Below are positions 16,695 to 27,084 of a stretch of DNA of 64,000 nt, piece after piece. The first letter of the stretch is position 1; each line of letters opens with the position of its first letter. Location: positions 186,001-250,000 of the forward strand of contig NZ_QPII01000003.1 of assembly GCF_003336675.1 (NCBI RefSeq), in the 5' to 3' direction. A program made the translations under genes and the position numbers. The notes below the pieces were generated by a model. The model was not told where the DNA came from. It made no database searches and saw only the letters and a program-made list of their open reading frames with translations. Source of the stretch: Billgrantia montanilacus (lineage in GTDB: Bacteria; Pseudomonadota; Gammaproteobacteria; Pseudomonadales; Halomonadaceae).

Positions 16695-18023
16695 CTAGAA
16701 ACTCAGCGTAAACCCTACAAACATGCGGTCATTATTTCTATACGGCGCCAACATTTGATCCTCTGCACTGGCACTGTAATTGACCGCACCAGCAAACACG
16801 ACAACGTCATCCTGTAGCGCGTAATCCAGCCGCACCCGAACCATTGAAGCAAGGTTGTCCTCCCAGCCCATATAGGTTAGGTTCGCCACAAGCTTCTCAT
16901 TCAACATCTGCCGTTCAATACTAGCGACTCCCTTGAGCTGTGTCCTGTCTTCTCCCAAGGGACCATCCACTGAGACAATGTGAGAACTCAAGATCTCAAG
17001 GTCCAAGGTCAAGTTGCGAGCCCCCGTATAACGCCCCCCAACCATCCAGCGATGCGTGGACCCTGTCACGGATAATGCGTTGGAATCCTGCATTGCTCTT
17101 TCGCCACTGTAGTCACGAAGATAAAGATCTCCATCGCTATACGCATACTCACTTTTAAGCAGCCAGCTTCCTAGGACGCGATTGGCACTGGCGCCCATCA
17201 AGGTGAGTTCTGAATAGTCAAAGTGCAGAGTGTTTTCACTGACGGCCGTAGGCCTTGCCTCGCGACCATGCAACCTTGATGCAAAGAGGGCTATATCTCC
17301 CCAGGGTCGCGATAGAAAAAATCGACCGGCCACATCTGGCGAAGTAAGGCTCACATCGGGTCGATTCTCTTGAATCTCCAAGGGCATATCGCGAAACTCA
17401 ATATAGGGATCGAAATCCCCATAAGGTTCGTCGTAATGATTAGGGCGGAATTCATGCAGAGCAATCAAATCAACGCCCCATCTTGATTGATAATAACTTA
17501 AACGAGATGCTGCTACGGGCAAGAGTGTCTCACTCAGCTCTGAAAGCCCGAAGGCTCTCTCGTCAACGGGGTTAATTCGATCAGCAAGCTGAAAATAGTT
17601 AGACTCTCCAAGGGAGATGATCTGGCGGCCGGATTTAATATTTAGCGAAGGGGTGGGCCCCCACTCGATGTAAGACTGATCCACTTCCATATAAGAAGCA
17701 TCCTCGAGCTCTGCATCATAACTCGCAAGCCCAGCCAACTGCATATTTACGTTGTTTTCGCTCCTGTATCGTGCCTCCAGCAACAGATCGTAACGATTGG
17801 AAACTGCTCCTGTACCTTCACGACGAAAAGCAAATTGATCTCTTTGGTTAGTGAGGGCGTAGTGAAAACGATGGGTAAGAGAACCAGAAAATTCGACACC
17901 TCCGCCTGTGTCTTCAACAGCGCGACTGGGTTTGTCTTCAGTTATCTGGAAGAAATCCTCAGCTGCCGCAGCATACCCCCAGAAAAATAAAAGCATTGCA
18001 GCGGACCAGTTTCGCAAGGTCAT
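16695..18023 (-). CDS. Outer membrane beta-barrel protein of an RND/LolA-like module (DUF1302-like)
   Basis: This 442-residue protein has a signal peptide (MTLRNWSAAMLLFFWGYAAA, mature start near AEDFF), then repeated amphipathic strands and a C-terminal FVGFTLSF ending in Phe, the usual barrel signature. The strands contain phrases such as SYIEWGPTPSLNIKSGRQ and YFQLADRINPVDERAFG, which resemble DUF1302-type barrels found beside RND exporters. Its ATG overlaps the stop of the LolA-like gene by 4 nt. It is the last gene of a three-gene operon and could be the outer-membrane receiver or porin of the pathway. The base composition is less GC-rich than the flanks. Confidence 0.75.
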   Translation of the reverse strand: MTLRNWSAAMLLFFWGYAAAAEDFFQITEDKPSRAVEDTGGGVEFSGSLTHRFHYALTNQRDQFAFRREGTGAVSNRYDLLLEARYRSENNVNMQLAGLASYDAELEDASYMEVDQSYIEWGPTPSLNIKSGRQIISLGESNYFQLADRINPVDERAFGLSELSETLLPVAASRLSYYQSRWGVDLIALHEFRPNHYDEPYGDFDPYIEFRDMPLEIQENRPDVSLTSPDVAGRFFLSRPWGDIALFASRLHGREARPTAVSENTLHFDYSELTLMGASANRVLGSWLLKSEYAYSDGDLYLRDYSGERAMQDSNALSVTGSTHRWMVGGRYTGARNLTLDLEILSSHIVSVDGPLGEDRTQLKGVASIERQMLNEKLVANLTYMGWEDNLASMVRVRLDYALQDDVVVFAGAVNYSASAEDQMLAPYRNNDRMFVGFTLSF

Positions 18024-18847
18024 TCTGCAGCCCTCTCCAAGCCATTAGTCGTAAAAGTATTGTCGGGAATATCGGGATTTATCGCAACCTCACCTCGCGT
18101 AAGAATAGTGGAGTGAACCCTCCTATTATTTCTTGTCATTACCATCTGCTCTCTTCCAGAAAGCCAGACACCATCAATTTGCTCAAAATCAAACTGACTG
18201 TAATATTTTATCCAGCCCTCATTTTCCAGCCAGTACTGTGCTTTAGTGTACACATCCTTCTCTGTGTCGACCCAGTACTGGATCTTGGTATAGCCGTATT
18301 TATCGACAATTTCGCGGCTTTTTGGTGTCGCGACAACAACAACCTCATTATCATTGCTGAGCTCGCTGTCTACTTCATAGTAAAAATCTTCCACTTCGAG
18401 GCCTTCCAAGTCACCATAGGTAAAATCGGTACCCAGAAAATAATCAGCACGGTTGGCGGTTGTCAGGCGAGTTACCCTTCCAAGGTCTGGCAGGTAAAGC
18501 CAGGATTCATTGTTTCGTCCGGGTTCGGCCCAATCGTAGGTTAGAATGCCAGTTCCTCGTAGGCGCGAAGGTGCCCTCACATAGGTAAGGGTTCGTTCAT
18601 CGTCACCGTACATCTTGCCCAGCATGCGCAGGGTTCTCTCTCTTTCTCTGCCATTTTCATCCGTCAATAACAAATAGACATCCATGGACCAGCTATCGCC
18701 ACGGTATCGGTTATCAACATCCGTCATTATTCGAAAGCCTTCTTCATCAGCATGTAGCCCAGAAGAAACACCTAAACCCAAGGAAACAAAAAAGGCAATG
18801 AAGGTGGCTGAAACTACATTTTTTAAGCAAAGCATAGCAATCATCAC
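18020..18847 (-). CDS. LolA-like periplasmic carrier (outer membrane lipoprotein-sorting protein family)
   Basis: This 275-residue protein has an N-terminal signal region (ATFIAFFVSLGLGVSSGLHA). It also carries the features of LolA-like proteins paired with RND transporters: WSMDVYLLLTDENGRERERTL, a TLTYVRAPSRLRGTGILTYDW block, ESWLYLPDLGRVTRL, and FLGTDFTYGDLEG. The fold is a half-barrel that can shield a lipid, so shuttling a hydrophobic cargo through the periplasm is inferred. It starts 7 bp after the RND gene stop and overlaps the barrel gene by 4 nt. It is not the housekeeping LolA, which is shorter. Confidence 0.82.
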   Translation of the reverse strand: MMIAMLCLKNVVSATFIAFFVSLGLGVSSGLHADEEGFRIMTDVDNRYRGDSWSMDVYLLLTDENGRERERTLRMLGKMYGDDERTLTYVRAPSRLRGTGILTYDWAEPGRNNESWLYLPDLGRVTRLTTANRADYFLGTDFTYGDLEGLEVEDFYYEVDSELSNDNEVVVVATPKSREIVDKYGYTKIQYWVDTEKDVYTKAQYWLENEGWIKYYSQFDFEQIDGVWLSGREQMVMTRNNRRVHSTILTRGEVAINPDIPDNTFTTNGLERAAE

Positions 18848-18854
18848 TCCAACG

Positions 18855-21326
18855 CTATTTGACTTGTTGATCTATGTCGTCATGTGTCGAACCATCAGCT
18901 TGCGTAGCAAGCTCATTAGATCGGGCAGCGAATATCGCCATAATCGCCGGAATCACAATCAAGTCGAATAAAAAAGCCAGCAATATCGTGAAAGCCAAAA
19001 GAATACCAAAGCTTTGTAACGCCGACATCATCGACAGAGAAAATAGGGAGAAGCCTCCAGCCAGGACAACGCTAGTGATTAGAAGCAAAGGCGCTATCAC
19101 ACTGATCGTCTCACGTACGGCTCTTTCAAGAGAATGCCCGGAGCGACGTATCTTGTATTGTATGCCGTTGATCAGGTGTACGGTGTCGTCCACGACCAGA
19201 CCTAACGCGATCCCGCCTAGGAGTACCGTTATCAAGTTAATGTCCATACCCGCGTATCCCATGGCTGCCAGCGCCAGATAGATCACAATAAAATTGGGAA
19301 TAATGGCCAAGACACCTAACTTTATCGATTTCCAAAGAATGACCAGCATTAAACTGATGCTGATTGCAGCGAATAAATAGCTATCTGTCATGCTTGCAAT
19401 AAGGTCGATAGTACCTGTTGCCACGAGATCCACGGTCCCGGTCACGGTAACCTCTCCCAACCCTGAGAAAATTTCCTGTGCCCTGTCTTCAACTGCTTGG
19501 CGCAGAGGTACCATGTCACGGCCATCCGCGTAGGCAAGACGAAGGGTTATGCGAGCCTTGGAGTAGTCGCGATCAACAAGCCGCGTTATCTCTCGAGGAC
19601 CGCCACTTTCGTATAGGAGCATCTCCTGATGTATTAGATTTTGGGTCACGGGAATCATCACCTGCCCCGGCGGCACATTAGTCAGCTGTGAGTGAATTCT
19701 TTCCAAAACATCGACAATGGAGGTCGCCCGACCCACTTTCACCGTCCCTGGGTCAAGTGACTCAGAGTAATTCTGGAACTCTCTCAGTGCTGCCATGAAT
19801 TCAGGCGTGAGAATGCCATCCTCCTGGCCCGTATCCACAATCACTTCCAGCGGCACCGTTGCCTGAATTTTTTCGTCGATCGCAAGGGTATCGACTCTTA
19901 TCGGAGTGTCTTCGGGAAACCAGTTGAGCACATCGTAGGAAAACTCAACTTTCATGACGCCTGGTATAGCCCCGATAATTAGCACCGCAACAACCGTCAT
20001 GATTTTCAATGGATGCCTTACCCCTATCGCCGAAAGCCCTATCATTTTTCCCGTCAGCCGAGGCCAGAGCGTGTGAGTGGCCTTATCTGATGCGGAAACC
20101 CGCCCGGGGATGATCCTGATAAACGCTGGCAAGAGCACGAGGGTGTATACAAAAATAAGCATAATCCCGAACGCAGCGAGCCAACCGAAGTCTGCAATGG
20201 GCTTCATGCGTGCCACAGTGAAGGCGAGGAATCCCGCTGCCGTAGTCAAGCTGGTGAACAACACCGCCATACCGCTGTGGGTCACGGCACTCAAAATTGC
20301 ACTGCGCGTATCGGTACCTTTGCGCCTCTCTACATAGAACAGGCCGATTAGGTGCACGGCATCCAATACGCCGGCCATTAACAACAGGGCCGGCAGTGCC
20401 TGGGTAACCGGCGTAAACGGAATCCCAGTCCAGCCCATAAGGCCCAGCGTGCTGGCAAGAGCCAAGGTAATGACTGCTACCGGGATAACCACGGCAGTGA
20501 TGCGCCTGAAAAGAACGTAAAGCGCAAGTATGATTGTGAACAGGGCAGCAGACATTAGAACTGCTACATCGTGGAGGATGGCATCGTGATGAAGCTTGTC
20601 CAGCAAGGGCCCGCCCGCTGCACGAACCTGCACGCCTTGCGCTTCGTACTCGGCGACGACATCCTGGATTGTGCTAGCAAACTCGTTTAATTGCGGGCTG
20701 GATAACCGTGGTTGTTCATCCACAGCATTTCTTGCTTGGTCTGTAGCTTGAGTCTCGGCGCTGAAAAAATCGTCTTGATTAGTCTGGTCAACCTCATCAG
20801 GGGCCTGCGCCATGGCGCGCACTACCAGCAAGACCATTGTTCCATCGCTGGACACCAGCGTATCCCGGTACAAGGAGCTCGTGACGATTTCATTCCAGCG
20901 CGCCTGCTCCAGGCTACCCTCATCCGGCCACAAGTCGCCCAGATCACCCACGCGTAGCCCGTCACCTCCCTGGGATGCCATCCAGTCCGCATTGACCAGA
21001 CTGGTCACATCGTCGAGCCAGGGCACCCGATCCTCCAGGTCTCGATGCAACTGCTGCAGCTGATCCATAAACGCAGCGGTACGGGGCTCATCGGTGGTTA
21101 CGGCAACCACTACCACGTCGTTGCGGCCAAACTCACGCTGGAAAGACTGGTAAGCTTGTAGCGTCGGGTCGCCTTTCTGGAATAGGGACTCATTACTGGA
21201 ATCCATCTCTAGCCTTAGCAGGCCCGCACCCAAGACCAGGCTCATCCCAAGCACGAGAAGCAGGCTCACCAGCGGGTGGTCGAAGGTCCAACCGGCGATG
21301 TTTGCCATCCAGCTCTTCGGTTTCAT
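18855..21326 (-). CDS. RND superfamily (MMPL-type) transporter
   Basis: This 823-residue inner-membrane protein has the duplicated RND layout. One helix near 20-38 is followed by a large periplasmic domain, then helices at about 235-420, a second periplasmic domain (about 450-640) and a final helical bundle. Typical strings are LLMAGVLDAVHLIGLFY, VLFTSLTTAAGFLAF, GGIALGLVVDDTVHLI and ALQSFGILLAFTILLAFLFDL. This group exports hydrophobic molecules such as lipids, sterols or hopanoids in other bacteria. No membrane-fusion protein is present. Instead a LolA-like carrier and a barrel follow in the operon. It is divergent from an AraC-type regulator. The cargo is unknown. Confidence 0.88.
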   Translation of the reverse strand: MKPKSWMANIAGWTFDHPLVSLLLVLGMSLVLGAGLLRLEMDSSNESLFQKGDPTLQAYQSFQREFGRNDVVVVAVTTDEPRTAAFMDQLQQLHRDLEDRVPWLDDVTSLVNADWMASQGGDGLRVGDLGDLWPDEGSLEQARWNEIVTSSLYRDTLVSSDGTMVLLVVRAMAQAPDEVDQTNQDDFFSAETQATDQARNAVDEQPRLSSPQLNEFASTIQDVVAEYEAQGVQVRAAGGPLLDKLHHDAILHDVAVLMSAALFTIILALYVLFRRITAVVIPVAVITLALASTLGLMGWTGIPFTPVTQALPALLLMAGVLDAVHLIGLFYVERRKGTDTRSAILSAVTHSGMAVLFTSLTTAAGFLAFTVARMKPIADFGWLAAFGIMLIFVYTLVLLPAFIRIIPGRVSASDKATHTLWPRLTGKMIGLSAIGVRHPLKIMTVVAVLIIGAIPGVMKVEFSYDVLNWFPEDTPIRVDTLAIDEKIQATVPLEVIVDTGQEDGILTPEFMAALREFQNYSESLDPGTVKVGRATSIVDVLERIHSQLTNVPPGQVMIPVTQNLIHQEMLLYESGGPREITRLVDRDYSKARITLRLAYADGRDMVPLRQAVEDRAQEIFSGLGEVTVTGTVDLVATGTIDLIASMTDSYLFAAISISLMLVILWKSIKLGVLAIIPNFIVIYLALAAMGYAGMDINLITVLLGGIALGLVVDDTVHLINGIQYKIRRSGHSLERAVRETISVIAPLLLITSVVLAGGFSLFSLSMMSALQSFGILLAFTILLAFLFDLIVIPAIMAIFAARSNELATQADGSTHDDIDQQVK

Positions 21327-21458
21327 AGGCGCAAATCTTCCGCTGAAAACTGCTACCTAGCCTACTTTCTCGAACCGACGGCGTATTGATATTTAAGCCA
21401 AGAAATTTGATAATTCACGAAAACACGGATAAGACATCAGCTGTGGAGTATGGCCATC

Positions 21459-22487
21459 ATGGATAAGGTGTCGGACCAGAGGGGTCATGCCCTCAAAGAA
21501 AACCACTCCAAGTTCGCTATACAAATCATCGGTGCGTATCACAAATGGCAGCGCCGGGGCATCAGCGAGCCCGAGGCAACGAATCCTCCGATAGAAGCCG
21601 CACTGCTGGAAAAGGAGGCCCATGAAATATGGGAGCTAGCGCTGAATTTAAGCGATGATGAACACCTTGGCCTTAATGCTGGAAAAGCTCTAGTACAACA
21701 TCTCAACGGGCACTTTCTGACAACGTTGACCGCCAACAGCAAGACCGTTGGTGAGGCTTTGGAACATTTTTGCCAGTATCATGAGCTGTACTCCGACGTG
21801 TATCACCCGAAACTGGTACGACGACCAAACACTGCGGCCATTACTGTTACCGACCCTGCCATCGGTGCTGATGAAGCTGTGAGGCGGCACATGTGTGAAT
21901 GCATGTTTTCCGCAATCGTGACGATCCTTGATGTGTTATGCAAGCAACCGGTTTCTCCAAGTGCTGTGCATTTTTCGTGGCCCTCTCCTTTTTACACCGC
22001 GGCACATGAGTCTGTGTTAAAAGCCCCGGTGCATTTCGATTCGAGTATCACAGCCCTTGAGTTTGCCAATGCCACCTTGGACACACCCATTCCCTACGCA
22101 GACGAACTTTTGCTCTCTACCTTGCTCCAGTACGCAGACACTCAATTAGACGCGCTGCAGGAACCCGACTCATGGAAAAAGAAGATTAGATCGATAGTGT
22201 CTCACCCTGGACTGTCCCTGAATATGGATATAAACACGGTGGCCCGCAATTTTGGTATCAGCTCGAGGACACTTCAACAACGGCTAAAATCAGAGGGAGT
22301 CAGGTTTCAAGAAATTGTTCGTGAGGTAAAGAAGGAGATGGCCAAGGGCTATTTAACCAGCACTACAATTCCCATATCCGAGATTGCTCTGCTGCTGGGA
22401 TATTCAGAGCAAAGCGCATTTAATCATGCGTTTAAAACATGGACAGGCCTAACCCCTAGGCAATATCGAAAATCGAGCAGCCCCTGA
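21459..22487 (+). CDS. AraC family transcriptional regulator
   Basis: This is a 342-residue regulator when started at the ATG at 21459, with GGAG ten bases upstream. An ATG at 21450 is in frame but has no spacing to that site. The first ~230 residues resemble the N-terminal ligand domain of OruR/ArgR-type AraC proteins (IGAYHKWQRRGI, HEIWELALNLSDDEHLGLNAGK). The last ~90 carry the two helix-turn-helix motifs, with RNFGISSRTLQQRLKSEG and SEIALLLGYSEQSAFNHAFK. It lies 132 bp from the divergent RND gene, so control of that operon is likely. The GC content is low, like the rest of the block. Confidence 0.88.
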   Translation: MDKVSDQRGHALKENHSKFAIQIIGAYHKWQRRGISEPEATNPPIEAALLEKEAHEIWELALNLSDDEHLGLNAGKALVQHLNGHFLTTLTANSKTVGEALEHFCQYHELYSDVYHPKLVRRPNTAAITVTDPAIGADEAVRRHMCECMFSAIVTILDVLCKQPVSPSAVHFSWPSPFYTAAHESVLKAPVHFDSSITALEFANATLDTPIPYADELLLSTLLQYADTQLDALQEPDSWKKKIRSIVSHPGLSLNMDINTVARNFGISSRTLQQRLKSEGVRFQEIVREVKKEMAKGYLTSTTIPISEIALLLGYSEQSAFNHAFKTWTGLTPRQYRKSSSP

Positions 22488-22806
22488 TGATCATGTTCTT
22501 CCTGTGAGATACCCTATCACGCAAACATCCTGCTGCTATTCAGCTAGGCTATATCCATTGGTACAGGCTTCAGGGGTGGCGCTCTTGGTGACGGAATGCC
22601 CCCCTCCGTGACCAGTGGACCTCTCCTACCTAGAATTCGCTGGTGTTCCGTTGCTGACTCATGGACCCTCCAGATGCCTTCATCAATCGGCCTTGAGGAG
22701 TTTACAAGACCCGACGTGATTCAGCGCGATGCGGATTCATGCGATACTTCGCACTTTTCTCACGGCACACGCCGCTTCACCCAGTTGCCAATCAGGGATG
22801 CTGACC
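22488..22806. other. Intergenic region upstream of gmk
   Basis: This 319-bp stretch lies between the low-GC block and gmk. It must contain the gmk promoter. No coding frame, tRNA or inverted repeat stands out, and no sequence obviously matches the yicC downstream flank. Confidence 0.4.
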
Positions 22807-23421
22807 ATGCCCCAGGGTACGCTCTTCATCATTTCCGCCCCCTCCGGTGCCGGCAAGACCACGCTGGTGCGCGAGCTGATCGAAAGCCTCGACGGCATCC
22901 AGGTCTCGGTGTCTCATACCACCCGGAGCCAGCGCCGCGGCGAAGTCGACGGGGTGAACTACCACTTCGTCGACGTGGCGGCCTTCGAGGCCATGATCGA
23001 GCGTGGCGAGTTCTTCGAATACGCCAGGGTGTTCGACAACTATTACGGCTCATCGCGCCCATCGGTGGAGGCGATGCTCAATGCCGGGCAGGATGTGATC
23101 CTGGAGATCGACTGGCAGGGTGCCCGCCAGGTTCGCCAGCAGATGCCGGATGCGGTTTCGATCTTCATCCTGCCTCCCTCCCGGGACGAGCTGGAGCGCC
23201 GCCTGGCCAGCCGCGGCACCGATGAGCACGCCACCATCGCCCGACGCATGCGCGATGCGGTCAGCGAGATGTCGCATTACGACGAGTACGACTACCTGGT
23301 GGTCAACGACGACTTCACCACCGCCCTGCGCGAACTGCAGTCGCTGGTGATCAGTCGACGCTTGAGCGTCGCGCGAGTGCAGAAGGAGCACGGCCCCCTG
23401 CTGGCGGCGCTGTTGTCCTGA
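22807..23421 (+). CDS. gmk: Guanylate kinase
   Basis: This 204-residue enzyme phosphorylates GMP to GDP. It starts at the ATG at 22807 ([17 protein letters not shown]), with AGGGA upstream. Two nearby in-frame ATGs (22729, 22798) are less suited. The P-loop APSGAGKT is at 11-18. [20 protein letters not shown] and the GMP-contact [13 protein letters not shown] follow, with [11 protein letters not shown] as the Walker B-like segment. It heads a set of stringent-response-related genes (gmk, rpoZ, spoT). Confidence 0.96.
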   Translation: MPQGTLFIISAPSGAGKTTLVRELIESLDGIQVSVSHTTRSQRRGEVDGVNYHFVDVAAFEAMIERGEFFEYARVFDNYYGSSRPSVEAMLNAGQDVILEIDWQGARQVRQQMPDAVSIFILPPSRDELERRLASRGTDEHATIARRMRDAVSEMSHYDEYDYLVVNDDFTTALRELQSLVISRRLSVARVQKEHGPLLAALLS

Positions 23422-23537
23422 CCCCGGCCGCAGGCGCTTGTCAGGGATGCCAGGCGTCGAGTAATCTAGACTGTCCTGTTCCATTTCGAATTTCCGGCTA
23501 CGGTCGGGGATGTCCACAGCTTTTCGGGAATACTTAC

Positions 23538-23798
23538 ATGGCGCGTGTCACCGTCGAAGATTGTCTGGAAAACGTCGAGAATCGCTTCAAGCTGGTGATG
23601 ATCTCCACCCAGCGCGCTCGTCAACTCGCGCGCGGCTCCCGCGACGCCCAGCTGCCCTGGGAAAACGACAAACCCACCGTGATGGCCCTGCGCGAGATCG
23701 CCGCCGGCCTGGTCGACAAGAGCGTACTGGACGAGCCGATCGAGGCGCCGGTCCGAATTCGCCATGAGGGCGAGCCGGGCATCGCCATCGAGGAGTAA
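23538..23798 (+). CDS. rpoZ: DNA-directed RNA polymerase omega subunit
   Basis: This 86-residue subunit assists assembly of beta' and helps form the ppGpp site on RNA polymerase. The family N-terminus [20 protein letters not shown] and QRARQLARG are conserved, followed by an acidic tail. It sits between gmk and spoT, the usual gammaproteobacterial order, with 116 bp upstream for its own promoter and 22 bp to spoT. Confidence 0.96.
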   Translation: MARVTVEDCLENVENRFKLVMISTQRARQLARGSRDAQLPWENDKPTVMALREIAAGLVDKSVLDEPIEAPVRIRHEGEPGIAIEE

Positions 23799-23820
23799 GG
23801 CAAGCACTCAAGGCGCGCTA

Positions 23821-25956
23821 ATGTTCACCATCGACGACCTGGCCGACCGACTCGGCGGCTACCTACCTCCCGACGAGATCCAGCAGGTCAAGCGCGCCTT
23901 CTACTACGCCGAGCAGGCCCATGACGGCCAGCGGCGTCGTTCGGGCGAGCCCTACGTCACCCACCCCCTGGCCGTGGCCAATATCCTCGCCAACATGCAC
24001 ATGGACCATCAGAGCCTGATGTCGGCCATGCTGCACGACGTGATCGAGGATACCGGTGTCTCCAAGGAGGCACTGGCCGAGCAGTTCGGCAAGCCGGTGG
24101 CGGAGCTGGTCGATGGGGTTTCCAAGCTGACCCAGATCACCTTCGAGGACAAGGCGGTCGCCCAGGCCGAGAACTTCCAGAAGATGGTGCTGGCGATGTC
24201 GCGGGATATCCGCGTCATCATCGTCAAGCTCGCCGATCGCCTGCACAACATGCGCACCCTGGGCGCCCTGCGCCCCGAGAAGAAGCGCCGCATCGCTCGC
24301 GAGACGCTGGAGATCTACGCCCGTATCGCCAGCCGCCTGGGCATCAACACCATCCGCGTGGAGCTCGAGGATCTCTCCTTCCAGGCGCTGCACCCGATGC
24401 GCGCCGAGCGCATCAAGCGCGCCGTCTCAAGCGCCCGCGGCCATCGTCGCTCGGCGATCCGCCAGATCCAGCACGCGCTGCAGCAGAGCCTCGACGACGA
24501 GCAACTGTCCGGCACGGTGATCGGCCGCCAGAAGCACCTGCTGTCGATCTACAAGAAGATGCGCGACCAGCGCAAGCCGTTCGCCGAGATCATGGACGTC
24601 TTCGGCTTTCGCATCATCACCGAGGACGTCGACAGCTGCTACCGTATCCTCGGCGTAGTGCACAACCTCTACAAGCCAGTGCCCGGGCGCTTCAAGGACT
24701 ATATCGCCATTCCCAAGGCCAACGGCTACCAGAGCCTGCATACCACCCTGTTCGGCAGCGGCGGCATGCCCATCGAGGTGCAGATCCGTACTCGCGAGAT
24801 GGAGGCCATGGCCAACAACGGCATCGCCGCCCACTGGCTCTACAAGGCCGGCCAGACCGACCACCCCATTGCCGAGGGCAGTCACGCCCGCGCACGGCAG
24901 TGGGTCAAGGGGCTGCTGGAGATGCAGCGCCATGCCGGCGATTCGCTGGAGTTCATCGAGCACGTCAAGAACGATCTGTTTCCCGACGACATCTATGTTT
25001 TCACGCCCCGCGGCGACATCATGGAACTGCCCCAGGGGGCCACGGTCATCGACTTCGCCTATACGGTGCACACCGACATCGGCAACAACTGCATCGCCTG
25101 TCGCATCGACCGTCATCTGGCACCGCTCTCCACCCGCCTGGAGAGCGGCCAGACCCTGGAAATCATCACCGCCCCCGGCGCCAAGCCCAATCTCGCCTGG
25201 CTCAATTTCGTGGTCACCGCCAAGGCGCGCTCGGCAATTCGTCACGCGCTCAAGCACCAGCAGCATACCGAAGCCGTACAGCTGGGCCGACGCCTGCTCA
25301 ACAAGGCTCTGGGAGAATTCGAGACCAGCCTGGAGGAGCTCCCGGAGCAGGTCCTGCCACAGGTGCTGGACGACCTGTCGCTCAAGCACGAGGATGCCCT
25401 GCTGGAATCCATCGGCTTGGGAACACGCGTAGCCTACGTGGTCGCCAGGCACCTGGTCGATGCCCTCCACGGTGAAGGCGTCGACGGCAGGCAGCGCACC
25501 CTTCAGCCCCAGGGTCCCATCGTGATCAGCGGTGCCGAGGGCATGGTGATCAAGTTCGCCCGCTGCTGTCATCCGCTGCCCGGCGACCCCGTGATCGGAC
25601 ACCTGTCGGTGGGCAAGGGCATCGTGGTGCACCGGACCGAGTGCCGCAATCTCGACGAGCTGAAGAGCGACCCCGACAAGCTGCTCGCCCTGGAGTGGTC
25701 CGCCGAGATCGACGAGGATTTCCCCGTGGCCCTGCGCCTGGAAATCGAGAGTCGCCGCGGCCTGGTGGCTGAGCTGGCCAGCCTGGTTACCGACGCCGAT
25801 GCCAATATCGAACGCATCGGCATCGAGGAGCGCGACGTGCGACTCTCCATCGTCCACCTGACCCTGGCGGTGCGTGACCGCGTACACCTCGCCCGCATCA
25901 TCAAGCGCATCCGCAACCTCCCGCAGGTCGGCAAGATCACCCGCGTAGGCAACTGA
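23821..25956 (+). CDS. spoT: Bifunctional (p)ppGpp synthetase/hydrolase
   Basis: This 711-residue enzyme controls the alarmone (p)ppGpp. The HD hydrolase domain is intact (THPLAVA with H48; HDVIEDT with H72 and D73). It is followed by the synthetase domain ([50 protein letters not shown]). A TGS domain ([20 protein letters not shown] near 390), a zinc-finger/helical region with [10 protein letters not shown], and a C-terminal ACT domain complete it. I chose the ATG at 23821 because homologues begin there. It follows rpoZ closely and precedes ridA. Confidence 0.95.
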   Translation: MFTIDDLADRLGGYLPPDEIQQVKRAFYYAEQAHDGQRRRSGEPYVTHPLAVANILANMHMDHQSLMSAMLHDVIEDTGVSKEALAEQFGKPVAELVDGVSKLTQITFEDKAVAQAENFQKMVLAMSRDIRVIIVKLADRLHNMRTLGALRPEKKRRIARETLEIYARIASRLGINTIRVELEDLSFQALHPMRAERIKRAVSSARGHRRSAIRQIQHALQQSLDDEQLSGTVIGRQKHLLSIYKKMRDQRKPFAEIMDVFGFRIITEDVDSCYRILGVVHNLYKPVPGRFKDYIAIPKANGYQSLHTTLFGSGGMPIEVQIRTREMEAMANNGIAAHWLYKAGQTDHPIAEGSHARARQWVKGLLEMQRHAGDSLEFIEHVKNDLFPDDIYVFTPRGDIMELPQGATVIDFAYTVHTDIGNNCIACRIDRHLAPLSTRLESGQTLEIITAPGAKPNLAWLNFVVTAKARSAIRHALKHQQHTEAVQLGRRLLNKALGEFETSLEELPEQVLPQVLDDLSLKHEDALLESIGLGTRVAYVVARHLVDALHGEGVDGRQRTLQPQGPIVISGAEGMVIKFARCCHPLPGDPVIGHLSVGKGIVVHRTECRNLDELKSDPDKLLALEWSAEIDEDFPVALRLEIESRRGLVAELASLVTDADANIERIGIEERDVRLSIVHLTLAVRDRVHLARIIKRIRNLPQVGKITRVGN

Positions 25957-26053
25957 CCCCATCGACCTGCTCACCGTCCCTGGCGGCGGACAACAGCAGT
26001 GTCGTTTCGACGATTCCGTTTTCTCATTCGCAACGAACAGAAGGAGACCTTCC

Positions 26054-26443
26054 ATGAGCAACAAGGCAGTCATCAATACCGACAAGGCACCCGCCGCCAT
26101 CGGCCCCTACTCCCAGGCGATCAAGGCTGGCAATACCATCTACCTCTCCGGTCAGATTCCCCTTGATCCGGCCACCATGGAGCTGGTCTCCGACGACTTC
26201 GAGGCCCAGGCCCGGCAGGTCTTCACCAACCTCAAGGCCGTCTGCGAAGAGGCTGCCGGCTCGCTGGGTGAAATCGTCAAGCTCAACCTCTACCTGGTCG
26301 ACCTGGGCAACTTCGCCATCGTCAACCAGGTAATGGAGGAGTTCTTCGATAAGCCCTATCCGGCCCGCGCCGCGGTGGGCGTCAAGGCGCTGCCCAAGGG
26401 CGCCCAGTTCGAGGCTGAAGCCGTTATGGTCATCGGCGACTAG
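26054..26443 (+). CDS. ridA: RidA family enamine/imine deaminase
   Basis: This 129-residue enzyme hydrolyses reactive 2-aminoacrylate and related enamines, protecting PLP enzymes. The sequence is typical: [27 protein letters not shown] is split across residues 12-38, with the catalytic R105 in YPARAAVGV and the C-terminal VEIE-like block as FEAEAVMV. It has a strong ribosome-binding site (AGAAGGAG). It follows spoT by 97 bp, the same order as in Pseudomonas. Confidence 0.95.
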   Translation: MSNKAVINTDKAPAAIGPYSQAIKAGNTIYLSGQIPLDPATMELVSDDFEAQARQVFTNLKAVCEEAAGSLGEIVKLNLYLVDLGNFAIVNQVMEEFFDKPYPARAAVGVKALPKGAQFEAEAVMVIGD

Positions 26444-26502
26444 GAAAGGCGGACTCGCTACTGCGCTCGAGATCCTTTTCGGCTTTAATGGGGTTCGACC
26501 CT

Positions 26503-27015
26503 ATGCGACTCTTCCTGGCCCTGACCCCGCCGCCCGAGCTGCGCAGGCGGCTCGGTGAGCTGGCGGACTTCGCCCACGCCCGCTGCGGCGGGCGACGCAT
26601 GCCGGACGAGAGCCTGCACCTGACGCTCGCCTTTCTCGGCGAGGTGGAGGAGGCGCAGGCCCTCGAGCTCGCCGAATGGGTGCAGGGCCTTGCCATCGCG
26701 CCCGGCGAGTGGCGCCTCGATGGTTGGGGCTACTTCAAGCGCCCCGGTATCGTCTGGGTCGGGAGCCAGGCATCCGCCCCGGCGCTGGCAGAGCTGCAGC
26801 ACGAACTCTGGCAAGGCCTGGAGGCCCGCGGCCTGACCGGCCGTCCCGACCGGTTCGTTCCCCATGTCACCCTGCTGCGACGGGCCAGCACAAGCCAGCG
26901 GCACGATCTTCCCCCCATCGACCTGGCATGGTCGTATAATCAGCTTGAGCTGATCCAATCCTTCACCGATGAGCGCGGGGCACGTTACCGCACCCTGGCC
27001 GTATCGCCAGGATGA
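26503..27015 (+). CDS. thpR: RNA 2',3'-cyclic phosphodiesterase (2H family)
   Basis: This 170-residue protein has the two HxTx motifs of the 2H phosphoesterases, HLTL at 39-42 and HVTL at 121-124. The N-terminus MRLFLALTPPPELRRRL matches LigT/ThpR. The enzyme opens 2',3'-cyclic phosphates on RNA, and its cellular role is unclear. An in-frame ATG at 26488 would add five residues, but the start at 26503 has GGGG at better spacing. It lies between ridA and the PagL-like gene. Confidence 0.88.
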   Translation: MRLFLALTPPPELRRRLGELADFAHARCGGRRMPDESLHLTLAFLGEVEEAQALELAEWVQGLAIAPGEWRLDGWGYFKRPGIVWVGSQASAPALAELQHELWQGLEARGLTGRPDRFVPHVTLLRRASTSQRHDLPPIDLAWSYNQLELIQSFTDERGARYRTLAVSPG

Positions 27016-27084
27016 GCTTTCAAGGCGGAAGCGCACCATCAATTGGCTCGCTAATTATTGGCGCACAAGAAAAAGGAGAACACG

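Noticed and set aside
24427-26100. Long reverse frame (557 codons) over spoT
   Set aside because: It is antisense to spoT, whose HD, synthetase, TGS and ACT features are clear. The reverse product is a His/Gly/Val-rich shadow.
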